A stretch of DNA of 16,780 bases from an uncultured Paenibacillus sp. (GCA_937895345.1 CALAWP010000034.1:1-16780); one strand, 5' to 3'; shown: positions 6,457 to 14,696, numbered from the stretch's first letter. Notes: generated from the sequence alone by a model not told the origin. Numbers and translations: made by a program.

Positions 6457-7220
6457 CGATTACCCCCAGCGGGCGCAACGCCGATACCCGCCCTTTCGAG
6501 CTCCAGCCGCAGCGCCTTCAGATGCTCGGCGGCGCCGGGCGTATCGCCGTGCACGCATATCGTCTCCGCCTGCAGTCGCAGCAGCGCGCCTTGACGCGTG
6601 CGAATGCTGCCGCGCAATACGATGTCCGCCACTTGCGCCGCGGCCGCGGCGGCGTCCGTCAGCACCGCGCCTTCCGTACCCCGCGGCGTCAGCGTGCCGT
6701 CGGCTTCATAGGAACGGTCGGCGAAAGCTTCCCGCACCGTCCTCAGTCCGATCCGCTCTCCCGCCCGAATCAGCTCGCTTCCCGCAAGGCCGAACAGCAG
6801 AAGTCCGCCGTCCACTTTGTACACCGCTTCGGCAATCGCCTCCGCCAGCCGGGCGTCGGCCGCCGCCATATGGTACAACGCGCCGTGCGGCTTCACATGG
6901 GACAACCTCCCGCCTTCGGCCCGAGCCAAAGCCTGAAGCGCTCCGATCTGGTACACGGTCATCTCGAACGCCTCCGCCGGGCTGATGTCCATCTTGCGGC
7001 GGCCGAAGCCCGCCAAATCCGGCAGGCCGGGATGCGCCCCGATGGCGACCCGATGCCGCAGCGACAGCTTCACCGTGCGTCTCATCGTTCCGGCGTCTCC
7101 CGCATGAAAGCCGCAAGCGATGTTGGCGGACGTAATATACGGCATCAGCTGCTCGTCGCTGCCGGTCCGATAGGCCCCGAACCCCTCTCCCATATCGCAG
7201 TTCAAATCGATCGTCGCCAT
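6423..7220 (-). CDS. pxpA: 5-oxoprolinase subunit PxpA (LamB/YcsF family)
   Basis: This 265-residue LamB/YcsF family protein is the first subunit of the PxpABC 5-oxoprolinase, the bacterial system for recycling 5-oxoproline (pyroglutamate), a spontaneous damage product of glutamine and glutamate. Family hallmarks are DLNCDMGEGFGAY (5-17), NIACGFHAGD (33-42), IGAHPGLPDLAGFGRR (60-75), HVKPHGALYH (108-117), EAFADRSYEADGTLTPRG and VHGDTPGA. Length is typical. The start has AAAGGAG at 7 nt spacing. It heads the minus-strand operon. The B. subtilis cluster also carries a transporter (ycsG), ycsI and the regulator kipR; none is present here, so regulation probably differs. A damaged MITE-like repeat lies 83 bp upstream. 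Confidence 0.95.
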   Translation of the reverse strand: MATIDLNCDMGEGFGAYRTGSDEQLMPYITSANIACGFHAGDAGTMRRTVKLSLRHRVAIGAHPGLPDLAGFGRRKMDISPAEAFEMTVYQIGALQALARAEGGRLSHVKPHGALYHMAAADARLAEAIAEAVYKVDGGLLLFGLAGSELIRAGERIGLRTVREAFADRSYEADGTLTPRGTEGAVLTDAAAAAAQVADIVLRGSIRTRQGALLRLQAETICVHGDTPGAAEHLKALRLELERAGIGVAPAGGNRWLPLEGVRDR

Positions 7221-7302
7221 GATCGTTCTCCTTTGCTTTCCTTTTACACGTATAATATCAAATTTCGCCGTTGCTGCGCGAGATATCGACTCCCTGCTCC
7301 GA

Positions 7303-7420
7303 CTATACCTTAAACCGTATTACGGTAACCATCCCTCTGCAATGGCAACTACTGACGTTTCTCCAGTTCGATGTCCTCATTCCGCTTGTTTCGTGTGATT
7401 CTCTAGTTCAACTTATATAG
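7303..7420. mobile_element. Second, inverted and damaged copy of the MITE-like element
   Basis: The right end is the intact terminal repeat TTCAACTTATATAG (7407-7420). Read on the minus strand, the first 71 bp match 2821-2890 with seven mismatches and one indel. Beyond that similarity fades, and the other end is only CTATA-like (7303), so it appears degenerate or truncated. It lies in the divergent region between pxpA and the APH-fold kinase. No other feature is apparent in this ~295-bp intergenic stretch. Confidence 0.65.
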
Positions 7421-7515
7421 CTCGTAATCTTTAATTATAGGTAAACAATGCGCAGACACCTCAAATTCCGATGCGTTATTATAACAATCAAATATACAAT
7501 GACGGAGTGATGATC

Positions 7516-8463
7516 ATGAAATCGTTCAAGCCGTCCATGAACGCAGAGACGGCGCTGGAGATCCTGCATGAAATCGGGGAACGCGACGCCTGCGACGTCG
7601 AGCCGATCGAGATGGGCGAGCTCAGCCGGGTCTTCCGTTTCCGTTCGGGAGAGGGGCACTACGTGCTGCATATTCGGGAGCAGGAAACGGATATCCGCAA
7701 AGCTTCCTTTATAAGCGATACATTCGGAGACAAGCTGCTTATTCCGCGGGTGCGCCGGACAGGCCGGATCGGGGAACGGCATTACGCCATTACGGACCGT
7801 GCGCCGGGCGTGCCGCTCAGCACGCTGGACAAGGAGTCGATCGACAACCTTATACCCGAGCTGACCGGCTGCTTGATCCGCATACACGATGTCAAGCCGG
7901 ACGAAGCTCCGCCTGAATTCGGCTGGCTCGACGCCCAAGGCAAGGCGCATTTTACGTCATGGACCGCTTATTTGCTGAACACGTTTCGCGAAGATATCGA
8001 CGGCTTCTATGAGGGCTGGACGGATTTATACGGTCAAGGCATTTTGGAAAAAGAAACGTTCGACGATTACTACAGCCGGCTGCAGGAGCTGCTGGAGGTC
8101 GTTCCAAACGAAGCTTGCCTCGTCCACGGCGATTTTCATACCGGCAATATGCTCGCGGAAGCCGGCCGGATGACCGGGATCGTCGACTGGGAGCTCGCCA
8201 TGTACGGCGACTTTATGTACGATGTGGCCGTCATGCATATGTGGGCGCCGCATCTCCAATTCCCGTCCGCCTACCGCGGCGCGATGGAAAGAGCAGGACG
8301 GGACATTCCGCACTTTAAGGAGAGACTGATTTGCTACCAAATGTACCGGGCGCTTGACGGACTGCGCTTCTACGCCAAGAAGGACGACGCAAGCGGATAT
8401 CGGCTCATGAAGCATATGCTGGGCGAGCTGACGAAAGATCTGTTACCGAACAACGGAAAATAA
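7516..8463 (+). CDS. APH-fold phosphotransferase family protein
   Basis: This 315-residue protein has the aminoglycoside phosphotransferase / choline kinase-like fold. The catalytic loop LVHGDFHTGNM (catalytic Asp206) and the metal-binding IVDWE (Asp224) are intact, as is an N-terminal nucleotide-binding region ending in VLHIRE. Members phosphorylate small hydroxylated substrates (antibiotics, choline, sugars); nothing here identifies the substrate, so resistance should not be assumed. The frame is open from 7471, but that start lacks a ribosome site. I chose 7516 because GACGGAG (7501-7507) lies 8 nt upstream; a closer ATG at 7510 is too near it. The gene is monocistronic, diverges from pxpA and ends at a strong terminator. 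Confidence 0.88.
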   Translation: MKSFKPSMNAETALEILHEIGERDACDVEPIEMGELSRVFRFRSGEGHYVLHIREQETDIRKASFISDTFGDKLLIPRVRRTGRIGERHYAITDRAPGVPLSTLDKESIDNLIPELTGCLIRIHDVKPDEAPPEFGWLDAQGKAHFTSWTAYLLNTFREDIDGFYEGWTDLYGQGILEKETFDDYYSRLQELLEVVPNEACLVHGDFHTGNMLAEAGRMTGIVDWELAMYGDFMYDVAVMHMWAPHLQFPSAYRGAMERAGRDIPHFKERLICYQMYRALDGLRFYAKKDDASGYRLMKHMLGELTKDLLPNNGK

Positions 8464-8476
8464 AGACGTAAACGAA

Positions 8477-8509
8477 CCTGCCGGCAACCATTTTGCGGCA
8501 GGCTTTTTT
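8477..8509 (+). terminator. Rho-independent terminator of the APH-fold kinase gene
   Basis: CCTGCC (8477-8482) pairs with GGCAGG (8497-8502), extended inside by GCAA/TTGC across a one-base bulge, followed by a run of six T (8504-8509). It starts 13 nt after the stop codon. Confidence 0.85.
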
Positions 8510-8740
8510 GGCTTCTCGTTATGCAGGCGGTTAGCTTATCCGTTACCGGATACTCTTCCCCCGATTCGTAATCCAAAGCAAGAAATTATAGAGCGCAGCA
8601 GACAAGTTAAAGATGGTTTTTAAAATCTCATAAATGTAAACAATTAGGTAATAATTAGTATTGCTCACCTGCATCAGGCAGCGCATATCTAACGATTGCG
8701 GCGAGGATGAATATAAGGAATCAATGAAAGGATGAATTGA

Positions 8741-9535
8741 ATGGGAATACGATTAGAAGGTAAAGTAATTGTCATCACAGGCGGCGCAAGCGGACTGGGA
8801 AACGCAACTGCGATGGAAGCAGCAAAAGAAGGCGCGAAACTGGCGTTGGTCGATCTGAAAGAAGACGCACTGGAACAAGCCAAACAAGAAATTTTGGCAA
8901 AATATCCGGAGACACAAGTTCTTACGATTACCGCGGATGTCTCGGATGAGGCTGCTGTGAAACGTTATGTGGATGAGACTGTAAAATCCTTTGACCGTAT
9001 CGACGGGTTTTATAACAATGCGGGCATTGAAGGCAAGCAAGCGCTCATCCCCGATTACGATGTTCAAGTCTTTCAGAAAGTCATTGACATTAACCTGATG
9101 GGTGTGTACTTCGGTATGCGCTATGTCATTCCCGTAATGAAGAATCAACAATACGGAAGAATTGTCAACACCGCTTCGGTCGGCGGTATTCGCGGCGTTC
9201 TTAACCAGGTTCCATATGTTGCAAGCAAGCACGCGGTTACGGGGATGACCAAAAATGCCGCACTCGAATTTGGCCGTTACGGGATCATTACGAATGCGAT
9301 CGCACCAGGTGCCATCTTGACGCCGATGGTTGCAGGCGCCTTCAAGCAGGTGAATCCGGAGGATCCAAAGAAGGCGGAGGCGGAATACGCACAAAACAAT
9401 CCGACGAAGCGCCTAGGTCTTCCTGAAGAAGTCGCCAAGCTTGTGGTATTTCTACTGAGCGAAGACTGCAGCTATGTCAGCGGGCAAACCATCGCTATCG
9501 ACGGCGGAGAGTCGAATTCGTACGGTATTGTTTGA
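8741..9535 (+). CDS. Classical short-chain dehydrogenase/reductase, levodione-reductase-like
   Basis: A complete 264-residue classical SDR: coenzyme motif TGGASGLG (13-20), Asp38 after the second strand (favours NAD(H) over NADP(H)), NNAG (92-95), Asn118, and the catalytic Ser146-Tyr159-Lys163 set. The segment TASVGGIRGVLNQVPY and the INAIAPGAI-like TNAIAPGAILTPMV resemble levodione reductase and related cyclic alcohol/ketone dehydrogenases, but SDR substrate cannot be read from sequence. The start is supported by AAAGGATG about 8 nt upstream. It is flanked by terminators on both sides and is therefore monocistronic. Its GC content and codon choice are visibly lower in GC than the pxp and GH43 genes, which may reflect transfer or a different expression class. 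No convincing promoter was found in 8510-8740, which otherwise holds only a short TATCCG/CGGATA hairpin. Confidence 0.93.
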   Translation: MGIRLEGKVIVITGGASGLGNATAMEAAKEGAKLALVDLKEDALEQAKQEILAKYPETQVLTITADVSDEAAVKRYVDETVKSFDRIDGFYNNAGIEGKQALIPDYDVQVFQKVIDINLMGVYFGMRYVIPVMKNQQYGRIVNTASVGGIRGVLNQVPYVASKHAVTGMTKNAALEFGRYGIITNAIAPGAILTPMVAGAFKQVNPEDPKKAEAEYAQNNPTKRLGLPEEVAKLVVFLLSEDCSYVSGQTIAIDGGESNSYGIV

Positions 9536-9558
9536 TTTGCATGAATCCATGACTAAAC

Positions 9559-9585
9559 TCCCTGCTTTGGCGGCAGGGATTTTTT
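9559..9585 (+). terminator. Rho-independent terminator of the SDR gene
   Basis: TCCCTGC (9559-9565) pairs with GCAGGGA (9573-9579) over a 7-nt loop, followed by six T (9580-9585). It lies 24 nt after the SDR stop. Confidence 0.88.
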
Positions 9586-9699
9586 CGTATGCTTTTCATT
9601 TGTGAGAATCGCTAGCGTTGCATTAATGCACTCGAATGTCTGCATGATAAATATACGAAATAGCTGACGACCGCTGCTTATCTCAAGTTTCGCGCTTAG

Positions 9700-9738
9700 A
9701 ACGCAAAAACAGCGCCGGTCCAGCGCTGTTTTTGCGTT
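9700..9738 (-). terminator. Terminator downstream of the GH43 gene, symmetrical
   Basis: A perfect 16-bp stem (9700-9715 with 9723-9738) closes a 7-nt loop CGGTCCA. The A/T tracts are inside the stem, so it can act on either strand; for the GH43 gene the stop is 50 nt upstream. Its central 29 nt are identical to those of the hairpin at 14846-14876. Confidence 0.8.
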
Positions 9739-9787
9739 TCGATGACCTATTCAATTAACAACCGTTCCATTACATACGGCAGCGGCC

Positions 9788-12700
9788 TTATGCCGAAGGA
9801 AGCGCCCGGATCTCCTCCGCCGACAGCGCGGCGTCGTAGATGCGCAGCTCGTCGATCATGCCTTTGAACGGGGTATCCCAGTAATTGACGCCCAAGGCGA
9901 ACAAGGCGTTGTCGGTCGTAAATACGTTCGGGAAGCCTGTTCCCGCAAACTTCGCTTCTCCGTCCAAGTAGACCGTCACCTGGCCGTTATTCACGACGAA
10001 TGCGATATCGACCCATTGGTTCAAAGGCATTGACGTGCCGGTCGATGCGTCGTACCAGGCCGTTCCCGACCACAGCATCGTCGGCTGCGTCTCGCCCGGG
10101 CCTCTCGGCACGAGGCTGATCCAGCGTTCGGGCGAAGCGGCGCCGAAAAATGCCGGCGTAAACTGGTTTTCCCGGTCCAGATAGACGGACATCGCCACCG
10201 TGTAGACGCCGCCGGAAATAAGGCCGTTCGGCAAGCGAATGCCGGAATTGCCGTCGAATACGGCCGCCTGGCCTTCCGCCCTGTCCGCGAACGATATCGC
10301 TCCTCCCGTATTGTCGGCTCTATTTCCCGTAACCGTGCCGCCGGCAAGCCCCGTCTCGTCGCTCAAGTCGCCGTCAAACTTATAGTGCGCCACCGGTCCC
10401 TCTACAACATGAATCATGTAGGAAGCCGTTGCCCCGCCGCCGTCGGCGGCTGTCGCGGTGATCGTCGCGCTGCCTGCGCTCACTCCGGTCACGATGCCGG
10501 AAGACGCGTCAACCACGGCGACCGACTCGTTGTCCGAACTCCAGATCAGCTGCCGATTGCCCGTCCATTCCGGCGTAATCGCAACCGCTTGCGGAGCAAA
10601 CGTACGGCCGACGGAAACTCTCTTTTCCGCAAACCCTAACGAAATCCCTTCAACCTTCAGTTCGGTGTCAAACACCAGCTCCCTAATTTCCTTCGGCGTC
10701 AATATGCCCTCGTAAACGCGCAGCTCATCCATCAAACCTTTGAACGGCGTATCCCACCAGTTCACGCCAAGAGCGAAGACGCCGCCGCCGTCAAATAGAT
10801 TCGGGAATCCGTTGCCGGTAAACTTCAATTCCCCGTTGACGTACAGCTTTACCGTTCCGTTCTCCACCGTAAAGGACAAGTGAGACCATTCGCCGGCGGC
10901 GATCGTCATGCCCGAGACGGCGTCATACCAGACTGCGCTGCCCGACCATAACATGGTCTGATTGCCCGCCGGTCCTTGCGGCAGCAAGCTGATCCAGTTC
11001 GTGTTGTCCTTCGCTCCGAAGAAGGTGGTCGTATACGTATTCAACTCCTGCGGGTTGACCCACAGCGCGACGGAATAACTGCCGCCTTCTATCAGCCCGT
11101 CCGGCAAGCGTACGCCCGAGCCGCCGTCGAATACGGCCGCCTGCCCGTATCGTCCCGGCGCATACGTCAACTTGCCTCCCGCATTGTCGATACGGCTGCC
11201 CGTGACCGTTCCCGCTTCACGCTTGTTCAGCTTCTCGCTCAAATCGTTCTCGAAGGCGTAATGCGCCGTTAACTCCGCCTTTTGATACGGCAGCAGCGTA
11301 ACGGCAAACGTTCGGCTTCCGGATTCCGTTCCTTTCGTCACCGTAGCGGTCAGCGTCGCCGAAGCCGGTTCGGCATCGGATTCCGGACGGGTAATGACGC
11401 CTTGAGCGGTGACGACCGAAGGATCGGACGTTTGCCATTCAATTTGCGAATAACGGGCCCCTTCCGCCGGCAAATGCAAATCCGAAACGACGGCGGACAG
11501 ATTGCCGAGGTCGATATCATTCAGAACATCCTGCACCAGCTGCTTGTCGGTCCGATCGCGCAGCTTGCTGCCCCAGATCGAGACGCCCTGATCGGACAAG
11601 ACCGTAAACACAAAGTCGTAGTTCCGCGATACGGGATTCCACTGCTTAAGGAAAACCCCTTTATAGACCTGGCCGCCCGTCGTCAATTCGGCATAATAGT
11701 CGCCGACCAGCCGCCAGCTTCCCGTTACGTCTCCGGAAATGGTGCGGTCCCGGTTCAGCCGCACGAGCTTCGCTTTTTCCACCGCCTCCGAATAGGACTT
11801 GCCATGATCGACCCATTGATAATCCCCGGCCAACTGCGCCTCGCTCACTTTGGCCAGCTTCTCGCCCGCATATCGGTAAGGTGCGGCAACCAGCCAGCCG
11901 TCTTCGTTCATAAACAGCTGATGAACCCGAACCTCATGCGCCTCTCCCCTGCCCGGGAATCTCGTGTGGAACACCAGAAGCTTTTGCCCCGTCGCCTCGT
12001 CGAAATAAAGCGAGTTGTGGCCGGGCGATACGTAGCCGACGCCAGCACCCTCGCCCGGTTCTCCAATCTTCCGTTCGAACAGGAAGTTGCCCATCAGTTT
12101 GTTGCCGTATGGATCGTTTGCGGTATCCGTGGGCAGAACCGCGTTTTGACCGGATGCGTCGACATAAGGTCCTTCCGGCGATTCCGCCCGGAACAGCCGC
12201 ATGTTGTAGCCGCCGTCGGCGCCCAGCCAGCCGTAGGTTACGTTCAGGTAATAAAAGCCGCTCTTCTCGTCGTATCGGATATACGGACCTTCGCCGGACT
12301 TGCCGAATCCGCCCGCGATTTTCGTACCGAAGTATCGGTCGATCAGCCGTCCGTCCTCGGTGGTGCCGTCCGTTCCGGGATAGATCGGCCGGCCCGTCTC
12401 CTTGTCGATCTCCAGCAAGAAAATGCCGCCCGACCAGGAGCCGTACGTCATATACAATTTGCCGTCGGCGTCGTAGAACAACGTCGCATCAATTGCATTC
12501 GGATAGACGCTGTTCCGGTACGAGCCGTTGCCGTTGAACCAGGCGGCCGATTCCTCTTCCAGCACGCCGTCCTCAATCAGCTGCGGGATGTTCGTGTTCG
12601 TCCAAATTTTGTTCACGTCGCTGTCGGCATCGTATGCCTCCTGTCTCGTAAAACCGGAATAGACGATCGTGTCGACGTATTCATACGGCCCCTCGATATG

Positions 12701-14455
12701 ACGCGCGGCTGCGATGCCGATGGCGGAGCGGATGTAAGTCGACGAGGCCGAATAATACATCAGATAAGCGCCTTTCGTACCGTCCTCGTTCAAGTAGTCC
12801 GGATTCCACATGACGTCGGGCGCCCATATCGCAAATCCGCCCTTGCTGTCGGCATCGTCTTCGCCCGCCCAGGCGAACGATTCGGCCAAATTGGCGGACA
12901 GATCGCCGAACAGCGCGTTGCCCGTCGCCACGTAACCGTTCGTAAAGCGCGTCCAATGCCGCAGGTCGGTCGATTTGGCCGCTTCGATATGCGTGCCGAA
13001 CACGTAATACGTATCTCCATCCTTAATGATGGACGGATCGTGGACGGACGCTTCTCCAAACGTCGGGGCCGGCTTGTCGGGTTCCTCCGACTCGGACGGA
13101 TTGCCCGGATAAACTGGCATCGGTACAAGCGGCTTGTCGCGGAATTCCGGCTTTGTCTTCGACTTGGCATTGACGTTTACGCTGCCAAGACCGGTAATGA
13201 CGATGACGACGTCCGACTCAATCAACAAATCCGCAATCGACGTGCCATCTTCGACATGCAGCTTAACATTGCCCCCGATGACCAATTGCCCGACGGTTCC
13301 ATGAAGCAGCTTCAGCCCGTACTCCGCCAGCGATTCCGAGACGATCCTCCCGAACCGGCCCGACAGCTCGATGACAGTATCCGCAGGCAATCCTGCTCCA
13401 ATGACAACAAGCTCATAGCCTTCGCCGGTAAGCCCAGCGCCTTCTTCCAGCCTTGCGCCGCTTAGGACAAGCAGCTCCCCGATGCCGGCATTGCCGTTGA
13501 CGACCAGGCGTACGCTGCCGTTTTTCTTGTTCACAAAAGCCTTCGCAATCGACGAATCGTTGATGTATACGCTGTCCGTACCGCCGCCGGCGACGCGGAG
13601 CGTCCCTTTGACCGTCACATTGTCGAGCGTCACATCGCCTTCGCCGATTCCTTCGGTCAGGTATAAATCGCCTTCGATCACCGCGTTTTTCAAAATGACG
13701 TTCGGGCTGCCGATCACCGCGTTTCGCGTCGCGACGCCGTCGACGACTCCGGCCCGATTCCAAATTTCGCCGGATATATTGTCCAGCAGTCTGACCGCTT
13801 CCGCCCTTGTAATCGGGTTCCGAGGCTTAAAGCTGCCGTCAGGGTAACCGCTTACAAATTGCTGCCCGATCAGCGCAAGCACCGCCCCTTTGCTCCAGGC
13901 CGGCAGCGTATCGACGTCCGAGAGCGCGGCGGCCGTCCCGCCCGCAGGCTCGATGCCGAAAGCCGCCGCCAGTGCGACCGCCGCCTCTTGCCGGCTGATC
14001 GCATCGTTCGGGCGGAACGTGCCGTCCGGATAACCGTTCATATATCCGGCCGCAACCGCCTTACGCACATCCGCATCATAGCCGCTTGTCGGTGCCACAT
14101 CCGTGAACGGATTGTCCGCAAGCTCCTTATATTGATAAATTCGGTTCACCAGAACGGCGAATTCCGCCCGCGACACGGGCCTGTTCGGCTTGAACGTGCT
14201 GTCCGCATATCCTTGAACGAGCCGTTTGTCCTGCCATTTCAAGATGTCGGCCTCCGCCCAGTGTCCCTCAATATCATTTAACGGAACGGCTGCCTGGGAC
14301 ATTGCGCCCGTTGCCGAGGTTGAAACCGCGGCTGCATCGGAATGCCCGCTGCCTCCTGAAGCGGCACCGGCCAGCCCGGCAGGCAGCATCAGCAAAACCG
14401 CCAGCGCCGCCGATAGAAACCGAATGGCATTCCTCTTTAAATTCATCGTCTTCAT
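9788..14455 (-). CDS. Secreted SLH-anchored GH43 arabinanase-like multidomain protein
   Basis: From the ATG at 14455 the product has 1555 residues. Order: signal peptide (1-31, Lys/Arg then a long hydrophobic core ending AGLAGAA); three SLH domains (about 60-108, 116-166, 177-228; each with a GYxDxxF-like motif and R-A/Q-E) that bind secondary cell-wall polymer; a repetitive beta-helix-like region (237-430); GH43 five-bladed propeller (471-865); GH43 C-terminal domain (866-965); Ig-like module (966-1057); LamG-type module (1060-1261); Big2 (1266-1353); second LamG (1354-1555). Catalytic candidates are Asp473 in VHDPS, Asp656 in AIDATLF and Glu722 in GEGPYI; His813 in PGHNS fits the metal-site His of arabinanases. 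It probably cleaves arabinan or arabinose-containing hemicellulose at the cell surface. GGAGG precedes this start; the frame runs to 14620, but without a ribosome site. A cre site lies in the leader. Confidence 0.9.
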   Translation of the reverse strand: MKTMNLKRNAIRFLSAALAVLLMLPAGLAGAASGGSGHSDAAAVSTSATGAMSQAAVPLNDIEGHWAEADILKWQDKRLVQGYADSTFKPNRPVSRAEFAVLVNRIYQYKELADNPFTDVAPTSGYDADVRKAVAAGYMNGYPDGTFRPNDAISRQEAAVALAAAFGIEPAGGTAAALSDVDTLPAWSKGAVLALIGQQFVSGYPDGSFKPRNPITRAEAVRLLDNISGEIWNRAGVVDGVATRNAVIGSPNVILKNAVIEGDLYLTEGIGEGDVTLDNVTVKGTLRVAGGGTDSVYINDSSIAKAFVNKKNGSVRLVVNGNAGIGELLVLSGARLEEGAGLTGEGYELVVIGAGLPADTVIELSGRFGRIVSESLAEYGLKLLHGTVGQLVIGGNVKLHVEDGTSIADLLIESDVVIVITGLGSVNVNAKSKTKPEFRDKPLVPMPVYPGNPSESEEPDKPAPTFGEASVHDPSIIKDGDTYYVFGTHIEAAKSTDLRHWTRFTNGYVATGNALFGDLSANLAESFAWAGEDDADSKGGFAIWAPDVMWNPDYLNEDGTKGAYLMYYSASSTYIRSAIGIAAARHIEGPYEYVDTIVYSGFTRQEAYDADSDVNKIWTNTNIPQLIEDGVLEEESAAWFNGNGSYRNSVYPNAIDATLFYDADGKLYMTYGSWSGGIFLLEIDKETGRPIYPGTDGTTEDGRLIDRYFGTKIAGGFGKSGEGPYIRYDEKSGFYYLNVTYGWLGADGGYNMRLFRAESPEGPYVDASGQNAVLPTDTANDPYGNKLMGNFLFERKIGEPGEGAGVGYVSPGHNSLYFDEATGQKLLVFHTRFPGRGEAHEVRVHQLFMNEDGWLVAAPYRYAGEKLAKVSEAQLAGDYQWVDHGKSYSEAVEKAKLVRLNRDRTISGDVTGSWRLVGDYYAELTTGGQVYKGVFLKQWNPVSRNYDFVFTVLSDQGVSIWGSKLRDRTDKQLVQDVLNDIDLGNLSAVVSDLHLPAEGARYSQIEWQTSDPSVVTAQGVITRPESDAEPASATLTATVTKGTESGSRTFAVTLLPYQKAELTAHYAFENDLSEKLNKREAGTVTGSRIDNAGGKLTYAPGRYGQAAVFDGGSGVRLPDGLIEGGSYSVALWVNPQELNTYTTTFFGAKDNTNWISLLPQGPAGNQTMLWSGSAVWYDAVSGMTIAAGEWSHLSFTVENGTVKLYVNGELKFTGNGFPNLFDGGGVFALGVNWWDTPFKGLMDELRVYEGILTPKEIRELVFDTELKVEGISLGFAEKRVSVGRTFAPQAVAITPEWTGNRQLIWSSDNESVAVVDASSGIVTGVSAGSATITATAADGGGATASYMIHVVEGPVAHYKFDGDLSDETGLAGGTVTGNRADNTGGAISFADRAEGQAAVFDGNSGIRLPNGLISGGVYTVAMSVYLDRENQFTPAFFGAASPERWISLVPRGPGETQPTMLWSGTAWYDASTGTSMPLNQWVDIAFVVNNGQVTVYLDGEAKFAGTGFPNVFTTDNALFALGVNYWDTPFKGMIDELRIYDAALSAEEIRALPSA

Positions 14456-14520
14456 GCCTTGTTTTCCCTCCCGATCGAATAGTCGTCTTGCGAACAAAGC
14501 TCCCGAAATCCGGTTCCGCA

Positions 14521-14531
14521 CCCCCCCCCCC
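14521..14531 (-). repeat. Homopolymer of 11 G (minus strand) in the GH43 leader
   Basis: The plus strand reads 11 consecutive C. On the transcribed strand this is an 11-G run 66 nt upstream of the chosen start codon. Such tracts are prone to slippage, and also to sequencing error. Confidence 0.9.
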
Positions 14532-14542
14532 TTCTTGCGCCG

Positions 14543-14556
14543 TTTAAACGCTTTCA
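14543..14556 (-). promoter_or_regulatory. Predicted CcpA cre site in the GH43 leader
   Basis: Minus-strand TGAAAGCGTTTAAA matches the cre consensus TGWAARCGYTWNCW at 13 of 14 positions. It lies about 110 nt downstream of the predicted promoter, a position where CcpA normally blocks elongation, which fits catabolite repression of a polysaccharide-degrading enzyme. Confidence 0.65.
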
Positions 14557-14667
14557 TAAAATCGTTTGACTCCGTTTCGCCCAGATGATTGACTCCTTCG
14601 TCCGCGTTAACGACGCTCATATGTTTAATAGTTTTGTTAATATGTTTCTATCTTTATTAACAATATA

Positions 14668-14696
14668 ATCATAATCCGGGCGCCCCCGTTCGTCAA
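14668..14696 (-). promoter_or_regulatory. Predicted sigma-A promoter of the GH43 gene
   Basis: On the minus strand TTGACG (14691-14696) and TATGAT (14668-14673) are spaced by exactly 17 bp, each five of six to consensus. Transcription would start near 14661, giving a leader of about 200 nt. Between this and the next terminator (14697-14845) I see nothing recognisable. Confidence 0.7.

Noticed and set aside
7471..7515. Longer start for the APH-fold kinase
   Set aside because: No ribosome site before 7471, whereas GACGGAG is well placed for the ATG at 7516.
7516..8463. Calling the kinase an antibiotic-resistance gene
   Set aside because: Only the generic APH-fold motifs are visible; the substrate is not readable and there is no resistance context.
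11282..13465. 727-residue plus-strand ORF
   Set aside because: Antisense to the GH43 gene, whose frame has clear catalytic and domain motifs.
14456..14620. Extended GH43 N-terminus from 14620
   Set aside because: No ribosome site, and it would bury the signal peptide behind 55 residues and run through the G tract and the cre site; the ATG at 14455 has GGAGG and starts a normal signal peptide.
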